Shown here in pieces: positions 54,501-64,000 of a stretch of DNA of 64,000 bases; within the stretch, counting starts at the first letter, position 1, and each line of letters begins with the position of its first letter. The notes under the pieces were generated by a model. That model did not search any database. It was given only the letters and a program-made list of their open reading frames with translations, and had not been told where the DNA came from. The DNA lies in contig CM056376.1 of NCBI GenBank assembly GCA_029718625.1, forward strand, positions 22,326,701 through 22,390,700. The letters run 5' to 3'. The translations under genes and the position numbers were made by a program. This stretch comes from Synaphobranchus kaupii. Taxonomy: Eukaryota > Chordata > Actinopteri > Anguilliformes > Synaphobranchidae.

Positions 54501-55427
54501 GGAAGAGAATCATTGCTAAGTGTATTATACCTAGGGTTGCCAACCGTCCCTTGAAATAAGGGACGATCCCTTATCAGTTCAATAGCCTTATTGAACTGAT
54601 AAGGGATCGTCCCTTATCAGTTCAATAGCCTTATTGAACTGATAAGGGATCGTCCCTTATTTCAAGGGACGGTTGGCAACCCTAATTATACCTAACGTTA
54701 GCTAGCTTGTCAACTGATAACTAGCAGGCTCGCAGCAACTTGTACTAGCGTTTGGTCCCTGAAAACCAAATGGATGGCTAAAAGGCAAGATGTCAGTTAA
54801 CATCACTTGCTAACCATCCTACGTACGCTTAGCCTAACGTGATTTACGTTAACTGAGTCAAAACAAAGATTGCCTACCCTCTTTGGTCAAAACTAGCGTT
54901 AACATTATTTCTTAGGAGACTAATGCTAACTATAACCAACAATTAGCAAGGGTACAGCTGCCCATAGCGAACTAGCAAACTTACTATTTGATATGCTCTA
55001 TTATTATCACATGGTTAAAATGCAAGGTAGTTAAAGCAAGCAAATTAAACTAGCGAAGGTAAGTTACCTTATCTTACTTCTAACGTCAGCGAAGCTACAA
55101 CGGGCACTGCTAATATATAATGTGAACGTTAGCTAGCACTAGCTTAACAGTCAACTTGGGTCTCGTTAGTGCTAACAAGCTTAAATAAACTACTAGCAAA
55201 CATTCAACATACTCCAGCCAACCAAACTCTGAGGTAGCATAGGTTTTTTATGTTTACAGAAAGCTTGTTTTGTCTCACCTCACGCTTTGCTGGTATATTA
55301 TTTTAAAAAATAGATCTATAATTAGCTAACAGTTAGTTTTAGGGGTAGTTGTTAACGTCAACTTGTCAAGTTATCCTGACTAAGTTACCAGGCAGAGCTA
55401 CCGTTACCAAGAGGCGCATAGTTTCAT
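51498..55427 (-). CDS. r3hcc1: R3H domain and coiled-coil containing protein 1-like gene, 8 coding exons
   Basis: Reading the - strand, eight exons join in phase into about 396 codons. The N-terminal R3H-type region (about 25-95, with PKQENEFIHK, FPPLPSRL and FSVGEG) is followed by a low-complexity Ser/Glu-rich middle containing RKPDKAIYMPRA. The C-terminal RRM-like segment has LEIYNISPMFTTEDLLDAF and IHWVDNRHALAVFSC, then a Lys/Arg-rich end. Order and motifs match human R3HCC1; R3HCC1L is the closest alternative, but the adjacency to loxl2 favours R3HCC1. Its molecular function is not well established; R3H domains generally bind single-stranded nucleic acid. Oddity: the two residues that name the R3H motif are Cys61 and Glu65 here. 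The start codon is uncertain (see the first exon). Confidence 0.93.
52066..52161 (-). CDS. r3hcc1: r3hcc1 exon, basic C-terminal segment
   Basis: Acceptor TTTGTAG|CA, donor TTGCAG|GTATGA; phase 1 in and out. Encodes ALQALSLKHPLIRARKLSSG and then KSKAKALRLA. Aligns with the ALTREF...GTKQSKLKAL part of the human protein. Confidence 0.92.
52319..52389 (-). CDS. r3hcc1: r3hcc1 exon, RRM-like core
   Basis: Acceptor CTTTTAG|T, donor GCAG|GTATGC; phase 2 in, 1 out. Encodes SAKGLKIHWVDNRHALAVFS, the best conserved block of the family. Confidence 0.95.
52477..52649 (-). CDS. r3hcc1: r3hcc1 exon, RRM-like N-part
   Basis: Acceptor TGGCAG|ATT, donor TTCAG|GTGACA; phase 0 in, 2 out. Encodes ITTNLKEQDV, then HILEIYNISPMFTTEDLLDA. 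Equivalent to the VVEIYDFEPALKTEDLL block of human R3HCC1. Confidence 0.94.
52786..53269 (-). CDS. r3hcc1: r3hcc1 large exon, low-complexity middle
   Basis: Acceptor ATCCCAG|A, donor GAG|GTGCAG; phase 2 in, 0 out (484 bp). Contains RKPDKAIYMPRAMRE (human RKPDQPLYVPR) followed by a Ser/Glu/Asp-rich stretch (SMSVSEESCSDTTEES) that is probably disordered. The donor was chosen because it joins DYISE to ITTNL in phase and in line with the human protein. Confidence 0.9.
53600..53737 (-). CDS. r3hcc1: r3hcc1 exon, R3H region C-half
   Basis: Acceptor TTCCAG|C, donor CTAAG|GTACAA; phase 2 in and out. Encodes VLMFPPLPSRLCDLIEKTIE and CTFSVGEGRSRRMAVCH. Human has RYLIH where this has CDLIE, so the diagnostic Arg and His are both replaced. 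Confidence 0.94.
54232..54357 (-). CDS. r3hcc1: r3hcc1 exon, R3H region N-half
   Basis: Acceptor AAACAG|T, donor AATAG|GTACGG; phase 2 in and out. Encodes LAFPSDACYLPKQENEFIHK and a Leu/Glu-rich helix. No ATG stands before the conserved part. CTG at the first Leu (complement of 54332-54330 or close by) sits in a good Kozak-like context (ACC before, G after). Confidence 0.88.
54534..54683. repeat. Palindromic double-hairpin element in r3hcc1 intron 1
   Basis: The outer arms AGGGTTGCCAACCGTCCCTT and AAGGGACGGTTGGCAACCCT are perfect inverted repeats. Inside, CAGTTCAATA-GCCT-TATTGAACTG occurs twice, each a hairpin, separated by TAAGGGATCGTCCCTTA. ATTATACCT lies outside both ends (about 54525 and 54685), a probable 9-10-bp target duplication. 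Left boundary uncertain by 1-2 bases. Non-coding MITE. Confidence 0.85.
55408..55427 (-). CDS. r3hcc1: Candidate r3hcc1 first coding exon
   Basis: On the - strand ATGAAACTATGCGCCTCTTG is followed by GTAACG, a plausible donor. Its 20 bases end in phase 2, exactly what the next exon needs, and the joined frame stays open. It would add about 15 residues not seen in human R3HCC1. A non-coding first exon with start at the downstream CTG is the alternative. Confidence 0.4.
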
Positions 55428-55429
55428 GG

Positions 55430-57746
55430 AGATGGAGACCGCTTTATAGGAGACGATATATTACAAAGGAGATGAAAGTGTTACTTAGCCAGCTAAGAAG
55501 TTCCGGTCCGTAGCGTTTAAGATCCTGTGATGAACATGTTGAATAAATAAAACAAATTATTATTTGTTTATAATAATTATAATAATGGGGTTTTCTGCCA
55601 TGTGTTCTACATGGATATTGGCGGTAACACATTTGCTCATAAGCAGGTAGTGATGTGATATCGATTAAAAACTATAATAAACACATTTGTAAAGTTTTCA
55701 TTTAAAAAAGCCGAATTAGTCAGCCATGCATTCGAAGCCAATATAATTCCAAATGACAAATGTATGATTTCATTATATGGTTTTTATTATAATCTTGACA
55801 TGTTTGCAATTATGAAAGGGAAGTCGATTTATCAGGCTGTCATGTGGAACTTTTGTGTTACATATGATTTCGTAGACGTGAGAAATCGTGAGAAGCCACA
55901 GCTACAGGAGAAGAGAAGAACCAGCGTATATGTGGACACAGTGGATCTTCACCTGGAATAGGGCTTCAATCTTGAGGGTATACAGCTGGGAATATAATAG
56001 GACTTGGAATATATTTTTTAATTCAAGTCAATAACTGTGAATAAGTTACATTTCAATGCCTTGTACTGTGACATAAAAATTCACAGGACACAAGGGTAGG
56101 TTGTAAGTTCGGCAATGTAAAGGCAGGGGTAATGCTACAGCAACTCTCTGCATTCCACATACTTGGCATGTGCAGTGTCTATTTGTTCTGCAAATTTAGG
56201 CTACAAGTAAGCACATCTAGGTCATCAAAATAAATAAGAATATGTGTATTGTCTGTTTTTGTCAGGGCATTCCCATGACTGACTGCTAGTAGGCTACATA
56301 CCCTCGTCATTGACAAGAAAGGAGATGTGCTCCCATGTCACCTGGCTTTTATAGTTTTCTTTGGGTTCATAAACCGTTTGGTTTTAGCACTATGTTAAAT
56401 TAAATAAGAAAACAAGCCACTGAGTCCTTCATTGTTTGGACTGTTCCACTTATTGGTGTTGGCGATGACTTCCATCATTCAGTGAGATGACTAATGGCAG
56501 AGGTAAATTTTGAGTACAATGCCTTTAAATAAATATCAAAGCTTTTTTAATTTATAGGCCTAATGTCTAGGTATTGCGGCATGGAAAAATATGATTCATT
56601 GATGAACCTAAATTACAGCCATTACTCTTGACGTTTACATTCATGAATCACTTGGACTGATTCGACGTTGCAGAGACACATTACCAAATGTTAGTCTTAA
56701 CACCCAGTGAGGACGCCCAATTTCCAGATGTACCCACTCCATTAGTCTGAAGAATGTAAAAGTCACAGTCAGACGCTGAAACCTAGGGGGTTCCTGTCGT
56801 TCCTTTCCCTACCCTTCACATAGCTATACACCACCTACCGTGCAGTTCTGTCAGAGTTCACCCAGCAGTACTAGATACTCAATTTCCACTGGAATTAACC
56901 ATGCATGGCATACAGGCTAGGGTTTGCAGTGTCGAAATGCATGTACATGATAACACAACAATGGGAGCGACACGTGTGACAGGCAGAATGGATCATGGGT
57001 AGATTAAACTGAGAACTGATGTGTTGAAGAGTCTAAGTGACTCTAGGATGAGAGAACAGGCCATATAAACAAGTGACTGTTCAATTCAAGGAGAGTGGCT
57101 TCAATCTTTTTTTCTTCATAAATAGACAGTCAATAGCAGGCCCATAGTTTCCTCTCGTACCCTCTCCAGAAAAGTCACAGAAGTCAGAATAGTTTTCCAG
57201 AATGTAGCAGTGTACGTTTCACACTGAATGTCATCATACCAGATATTTGAAATTGTCTGCTTTTCAATAGATGACACAGTAATCAGTTGTACATATGCCT
57301 AACATCTGAATATAATCATTGTAGATGCATTGAAGAACACAGGCCATACACAAAAATAATGTAATGGTGACATAATGTGTTTGCAATGTACAAAGAGTAA
57401 AGGTTAATAGCTCGAATAAGGAATTGAATACAAACATATGGTAAAACAGCACAGGGACAAAATATTCTGTAATACTGACTGAGGGAGAATTTGCTCTTTG
57501 ATCATTTTCTTTCATTCATGCATGAATTTGTATGTTATTATGAGCACCCAGGATTTAAATCATATAATCTCAGATCTGTAACAAACTGTCCAAAAAATAT
57601 TTTTCCATATCAATTATGGAGAGTTATTTTGTTTAGATTTTCTTCCCATATGTTCTCTAAGTCCCAGCAGTGAGGCCATCATAGCTGGGATTCTCAGCAG
57701 TGTTCAAAGCCAGGGACTTCTTTCACAACTATGTTCTTTGAATCCA
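55430..57746. other. Region upstream of r3hcc1, nothing recognised
   Basis: Should contain the r3hcc1 promoter close to 55450-55520, but I see no clear TATA box or CpG island. The remainder is AT-rich sequence without exons or named repeats. Confidence 0.4.
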
Positions 57747-57960
57747 GGGGCCTGTATCACGAAGCAGCATTACTGAGTTAGCTGGATAACGTCGCCTTGT
57801 TTCAACACAGCTCTTTTGCACAAATTTTGGGGCTGCAATGAGTAAAACCTGGAAACCCGTCAAGTATGGAACATGAACTTAAGTAAAAAGAGCTGTTCCG
57901 GGTTTTACTCAGTTCAGTTATCCAGCTCACTCAGTAATCCTGCTTCGTGATACAGATCCC
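57747..57960. mobile_element. MITE with long terminal inverted repeats
   Basis: The ends GGGGCCTGTATCACGAAGCA and TGCTTCGTGATACAGATCCC are inverted, and pairing continues through TTACTGAGT..AGCTGGATAAC against GTTATCCAGCT.ACTCAGTAA. 214 bp, no coding capacity. Similar GGGCCTGTATCACGAAGCA ends recur in many teleost genomes; superfamily not determined. Confidence 0.85.
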
Positions 57961-60900
57961 AGAAGTGTTACAGTTACACTGTGTTAATTCATTCACAATA
58001 TAGCAAATGATCCCTTATCTGAATTTTTCCTTCATACATCAAATTGTTCTTTAAAAATATGAGCCAATAACTGAGTAGCATTTTTGTTTAGTTGGGATCG
58101 GTGTCAGTGCTTCCCGTCTGCAATACCTATGACTTGTCTGACATGGCTGATCTACAGAGATAAAACTTTGGCAGTCCTACGCACACACATTGCAAAGTAG
58201 TCTAGAGAGTAAATAAAGGTCTTGGATTTCTCTCACTTGTTCTGACAGTTCAGAAATCAAAGGCGTAATTCTCTGATGATACAAAGCATGCACAGATGTC
58301 CGGTTGGCCCTCTAAATTGCAGCAGTATGTAGGTCTGGCCGAGTGCAGTGCCACAGAGCAGGGAGTTATTTTCTCACTGGGGCGCCACTTGCACAGAAAC
58401 ACCAAAGGTCCTATGCAACTTGAGAGTGGCTTGGGTAGCCTATTTATCTCTGCTACAGTGAATCTGAATCAGAGAAAATACATTTTTGTGCAAGATAAAT
58501 GCCTTTGGGAAACCACATGATCCTTAAGGGCAATATTACACTGAGATATATACAAGCCATCTGTTTGATTCTGAGTTATAAATCAAAGTTTGCAGTATCT
58601 TCACCTCTGTTGCCCTTGGATATTTAACTTGATACAAATTTTTTAAAAGGTCGTTGTAACATGCAACCTTATTAGATCAGGTCGTGTCCAGAGTCTTTGT
58701 GTTTATAAATGTGTTACCAAACCGAAGAAGCTGATATGCAGCTGTGAACACAATGATGCGAGATGGCAGACTGCTTTTCAGCCAAAGTCTGAACCTGTCC
58801 CCCAACCTCCTCTTCATAGATCATCTTGTTGTTGAGAAATATTCGCCAGCTCAGGGGAGACGTACTGTATAATGGCTTTTCCAGGGTTATCCAGTTCTCC
58901 TTTAAATCATGTGTAGACTGTGCTTCCCAAGCCATTTACTTGGACACCAGTTCCAAAGGACAACAGAAACAGTGTGTTCTTGATCTGCTACCTGTGAAAA
59001 ATTAGAAAAACATTTAAGGGTCACATGCAACTGCCTATGTAGTTTTATTCAATTTCTGATTTAATAAACTATTGAAATCTTCAGCTGGAACACGTCTTTG
59101 GTCAGTTTCACACCAGGTTCAATTGTAAGTTATTCGCATCCTGTTGTGGTGCACTTTCAAAATGACCTTTTTTCCAGTTTTGCTCCATTTCAGCCTGAAA
59201 ATTCAATCAAACTGTAAAGTATTTACTAACATGGTCAATTCCATTGGTTTAACCTCACATGTAGACTACAACTGTTCACACTGCAACTTTTCAACTTGTA
59301 TCTACAGTGGACGTTCTCTGGACTCATTTATGACGGAGAATACTAGTGACTACCGGTGCCGTCCCTTATTTATTTATTTATTTATTTAATTTAATTAAAT
59401 TTGAAATAACCACTCCTCTCTAGAAGCCTTGACAAGCTTCTGTTATTTGCATCCAGATGCGTTTATGTTACTGTCGGAGGTTTTTTCGTACAAGCAAATT
59501 TACAAATCTTCCCAAAATAGCAATTTAGGCTTGAAAGTTACCACCACCAGTTAGGAGCAGCATTTTCATTAGGAGGTTACAGCAAATTTTCCATGGAAAT
59601 TTACTTACGTTTAAACCACTCACCAGGCGTTTCTAAATAGCTTTAGTCAGCAAAATGGTTTTATCACATGACCCAAGGAAGTATTGTGTTTTATTCAGAT
59701 TTAATAATCTGCATGTGTTAAAGGTTTATTTTGTAATCCAATAAAAGTTCAGGATAAGTTTTGTGAAAATTTCAACCAGTGCCATTTTCCTTAATATGCA
59801 TTTCGAACATACGATTAGAATATATAATCTGGCACTGCTGATTAAAGTGAAAAAAAAAAAAAGTCTATTGTAAAGTCATCACCCATTCAAATGCTCACAA
59901 TGCTTGGTCCATTTAGGCACATTTTACACAATTTGGAATTAAAATGCTGCATGCTTTCACCACAATATTATTATTTAAATTGTTCATTCTGTAATGTATA
60001 TTTCAAACAGATGTCTCTCCCATTCTTATAATTACCCTGTGTTGTGAGCTGGATCCCTGTATGTGTCTAAACCATTATTCCAGTCAGAATTGTGCCTTTT
60101 ACCCATTAGTCTCTTGGAGTGAATCACATCATGGCTGCATTAAAGAAAATAGCATAAACAGTTTGCTCCTGGCTAGGAGATCAAAATTAAATATGAAGAT
60201 ATATCAGTAAATGCACAGGGCCAATTAATTGAAGAAAAGACACATTCAGTTTATTATGCTACAATATACCAGATAAGAAAACAATTTACATTTGAAAGCT
60301 TAAAAAACAGGCTTTGCTTCTTGGAATAAGAAGAGCTCTGATACGCCTCCAATACTGCCAAACATGTTTTAAGGTTTCTGCGGTAGTTATGGTTAGTAAT
60401 TAGTATTTTATTCCCAGAAATCATCACATTCAGCCTTGCTGAGTTCCCTATGCAATAAATAATACATTTTATTTTAGTTAACTTACAGCTCCAATAGCCA
60501 GCTCGTCTACTTTACAACAATATAATCTGCAAGGCAATATATTTTGTAAGGACTAGTTGTATTAGGGAATATTCAGTCATTCATTAACAGTTCAATCCAA
60601 GATGTAATTTTAAAAAATATTTCTCAATAATATGATACAGGGCATTTGAAAACAAATGTATGTACAGCAGGATGCTTGCCCTATAATACCCTGTTATTAG
60701 TAGTAATACGAGTCATTGTGAGTCATTGGTACAGGCTACAGGAATGACATAATTTTAACACTATCAAAATAATCCAGGGACACACAGTATGTTTCTCTGC
60801 ACAGCATCCACATTATACAGGCTACAGGATCACACTTACCCGACACAACTGATTTCACCATTAACCAAAGTACACATAAAACAGCGCACTTCAGCCTTAT

Positions 60901-63900
60901 CTTTCTGTTCAAAACACAGATATATACAGAGATAAAGCATGATAAGGTTGACGATAATGACCACTGAAACATGGCACAGTTTAAATGTATATACTGATGA
61001 TTAAAGTCGACAGTGAGTGATCAATGTACAAGTAAATGTTATTTGAATTGAGATGAAACAGTATTCGAAGCAGTTTTTAAGTACAATACATAATATTTTT
61101 GCCTCCTAGTCCAGCTGAATATAATAAATTAAATAATAGACAGGATGAAAAAATGAATGTGAGAGGAAATTGTGCATTATCTAAATACTGTGACCAGGAG
61201 GACAGAAGTGATTGTAGAGACGCAGTGGTTTGGGAGGGGTTCCAAGATTGGTCCAGGTGGAAGGGTTGGACTGGGCTTGGCTTAGCAGGGCAGGCCTGGG
61301 TTGGACTGGGCACACTGGCTCAGTACTCAGGCCTGAGTTTGGTGGGAGAGTCCATTTCCTCAGACAGTTGTAGACTCCAACTGGCGGCTGCCATCGTCTC
61401 ACAAAAGGGAGCTGCCAGATGATATAAAACGCACGTTATTCTCTGTGGACTGTGCTCTGGAACGCAACCCACCTATCTTTCACATCTGCAGTGCAGTTCA
61501 TTTGAACTACTTTATGCATCAAACCTCAAATCTGTAGTGTCCCAAGCCATAATCTACAAAGCAGAGGTCCTTATGCAAAACCTTGTTGAAGGAATTTCAG
61601 CAAATTAATTTCAGTTGACAGCCAATTTTCCAGCGGCATCACGTGTTTAGCAGCCCCGGGGGGCCAGCTCTGGGATGGTTTGACAGCAAGCACCCTGGCG
61701 CCCACGGGAAAGAGGGGTGCGGTGGGCACCATTCTTGAAGGGGCACCCCCCCCCCCCGCCGAACGAGTTGCAGCTGGACGGACTTGGCACCGGCAACCTC
61801 GTCATGACTCATTTCGCAGCCATTACTGTAAACGGGCCGTTTTCTAGTGCCGTGAACTTAGGTCTGGAGCGATTACACGAGGGCCCGATCCATCACACAC
61901 TTCAAGCTCAACTGTGAGATTCCAGACCCAGTGTGTAGCGATCGCGAGGCTGCATGTCCAGCCATTTGAGGAAGAAAGCGAGGGGGACGGACAGAGCAGT
62001 GAAGCCTCTTTACGGTGCTTAGCACATTATACGGGATCGCTGCTGCCAAAACCGTGACATTTTTCTCCTCCGCTTTAGGATGAAATACTTGCGGAACGAA
62101 CTGGCCCCAATATTTGTGCTAAAGAGCTGTGTTGAAACAAGGCAACATTAATCCTGGAACAATTCATTTTAAAGCAACTGACAATGATAGCTTTACGTCT
62201 TCCGCACAAAGTCTGGGTTACCTGCAAGTTTTAATAGCACTTTTTAAAATGGAATAACCACCACGAATAGGCAAGCAATTTAAAAACGTTAAACAGGCTG
62301 GAATAGTCCATGCAAAATAAATGACGGGGGTTGATACGAGGCCACAGTGCAGCTCTGGTGAGTGAAAGCCTCCATCTCCAGGTGACTGCGCTCAGCTCTG
62401 TGAGGCTCCATGACACGTCAGCAATGGCACACTAAGGGTTCCATTCCAAACGGTCGCCAGCAGCTGACCTGGTCTGCACTCAATGAGCGGATGTAAGCAG
62501 AGCTTTATCCACAAGATTTATTGCAAATATCAGTTTCTCTATGAGTGTAACATTCAAGGGGACATTTTTGGCTTGAACGTCTTTTGAAAAATAAAAGTTG
62601 GAGGAGTTTCTGGGCTGGTAAACTTTTTCATCACCTCTGTTTGACACAAACCACAACATGCAATTTATTTGAGATTTAATTAGAAAATGATGTTTCTTTA
62701 TAGCACAGATATTAATTTCAAAGAGGAATATCTTATTGACTGGTATGGACAGATTTACAATAAAAAAATAATTGCGTTACCCTTACAAAACTTGGAAAAA
62801 AGCTCTTTCCTGTCATGAAACAATATTTAATGTCAAAATTGCATTCCTTTATGTTTGCCAGAACAATGAATTGAGAGATGTTAGTCATCCAAAAGAAGTG
62901 TTTATGACATTGTACAGACAGGTCTGGTTTCAAGTTTTCACAATCGTCACAGCAGGAAAGTTGAAAAGTTTTACTCAAGAACACTTGCAAGAGCCTAAGG
63001 AGTGACTGCATGCTGAGGCAAACCCATTGGAGGGAACAAATATACAATTTATATTCAGGTTTCTATTATTTTATAAATTCTTTTTAGAAGAAAGATTTCT
63101 ATTAATAAACTGATTTTGTTAATATCCCTGTGCGACATTTCAAACTGATTTATGATTTGCATAAAAGTGTATATTCTCCCTGCGTTCCTCATTATGTTAA
63201 CTGAAATTCTCTTACTCTCTTATCTTTCTCTAGGTAGAAAGTCTGATACAATCTAGAGGATAGAATAGCATCTCCTCTCATGGATATTCTTTTAGTGTGG
63301 GGAAAGGTACCAATAGACAATTTTTAAGCAGCAGACAAATCTGTATAGCGCCCTTTCTCGAGTAGGCTACAGTAACGTTACACGCCAGGAACAGAAAGCA
63401 GAAGTCTATAGGCGTTTAAGTGTCTGGATAACAACGCTCACCTTCAGCGTGTTTTATCTTCCGGAGCCTGTGCTTCTGTCTTCAAATATGGTGATTTCAA
63501 CCTGGGGGACGTATGGTTAAGGACAAGTCTGTTCAGAACCTGCGAGGATGGCATGTGTGACACTGTGGGTACTGGAGGTGGGAGGAACATAAACCAGGTA
63601 GACCGTCCTCTCCAGCCATTTCTCCAGGAGAAATTACACAGGTCACCACACAGTCAGTAAAAACATATAGGGTGGAGGGAAGGTGGGGGGAGGCGGTAGC
63701 AGCTGCAAGCAATTTATGGAATATTTTGTGGCCGAAGCCTTCCCCGTGATACTTTCAGATGTCAAGCCTGCCACGCACTGGGAAGTTTAAGAGCCCTCTC
63801 AGATTTTATGCAGATGAAGTGGATATTGCTTTTCTTCCATTATCTCAGGGTGTCCTTCCTTGCATCCCCCCCCACTCCCCATCTCTCCCCAACCCCACAC

Positions 63901-63938
63901 CGATTCCACACGGGTGTTAGCCGCTGCTCTCCCCACAG
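57961..63938. other. Intergenic or intronic DNA, no supported gene
   Basis: Short open frames on both strands (for example 58714-58935 minus and 61077-61422 both strands) lack family resemblance and splice context. There is a (TTTA)n patch at 59366-59390 and a C run near 61747-61758. From 63840 the sequence becomes pyrimidine-rich, leading to a possible acceptor at 63938. Confidence 0.4.
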
Positions 63939-64000
63939 CATGCGGCTCTGCGCCGGACTCGGAGAACGCCGCGACGGTTCCGTCGCACTCCGGGCTGCTC
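63939..64000 (+). CDS. Possible start of an exon at the window edge
   Basis: About 90 bases of C/T-rich sequence end in CTCCCCACAG, a strong acceptor, and then the composition turns GC-rich (GCGGCTCTGCGCCGGACTCG). All three forward frames are open for the 62 bases available, and one begins with ATG two bases in, so neither frame nor product can be named. Confidence 0.3.

Noticed and set aside
58714..58935. 73-codon - strand frame starting MAWEAQSTHDLKENW
   Set aside because: No similarity I recognise, ambiguous acceptor upstream and no companion exons.
63411..63658. Open stretch on the + strand containing CASVFKYGDFNLGDVWLR
   Set aside because: No ATG at its beginning, no recognised family and no convincing paired splice sites; 80 open codons can occur by chance at this composition.

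Overview
The window is nuclear DNA of a teleost fish. It has split genes with GT-AG introns, about 80% non-coding sequence, and a typical fish transposon load: Sleeping Beauty-type Tc1 copies, an L2-clade LINE and tRNA-derived SINEs ending in the same (TGTAA)n tail, hAT-type MITEs, and long TA and CT microsatellites. The paired LINE and SINE tails resemble the UnaL2/UnaSINE1 pair described from eel. The tail type is widespread, so I do not name a species.

Layout. 1-16375 is gene-poor. It holds a ~176-bp tandem satellite (about 1100-2262) invaded by a SINE and cut off by a 5'-truncated L2 LINE, then a nest of a palindromic MITE, a Sleeping Beauty-like Tc1 and an L1-like LINE inside that Tc1 (4962-9170), an hAT-type MITE, and a second, older Tc1 relic (13524-14690). 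16376-48887 carries, on the + strand, a lysyl oxidase-like 2 gene (loxl2). I could delimit thirteen coding exons: signal peptide, four SRCR domains, and a copper/LTQ amine-oxidase domain, 766 residues once two +1 interruptions are discounted. 48888 to about 51265 is its probable 3' UTR. 51498-55427, on the - strand, is a second gene, r3hcc1, with eight coding exons and about 396 residues. 55430-63938 has no gene I can support apart from a MITE. The last 62 bases may begin another exon.

How the genes relate. loxl2 and r3hcc1 converge tail to tail, as LOXL2 and R3HCC1 do in human 8p21. This independently supports both assignments and makes loxl2 rather than loxl3 or loxl4 the best name. LOXL2 is a secreted collagen/elastin crosslinking enzyme. 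R3HCC1 is an intracellular protein of poorly known function. No functional link between them is implied.

Main points to check: two single-base insertions that break the loxl2 frame (16624-16631 and 38634-38635) while every splice phase and active-site residue is kept; loss of the Arg and His of the R3H motif in R3hcc1; a GC-AG intron in loxl2; compensatory base changes in the LINE/SINE 3' stem-loop; a deletion junction fusing a palindromic MITE to a truncated Tc1; and a ~150-bp double-hairpin palindrome in r3hcc1 intron 1. I found no previously undescribed multi-gene system.
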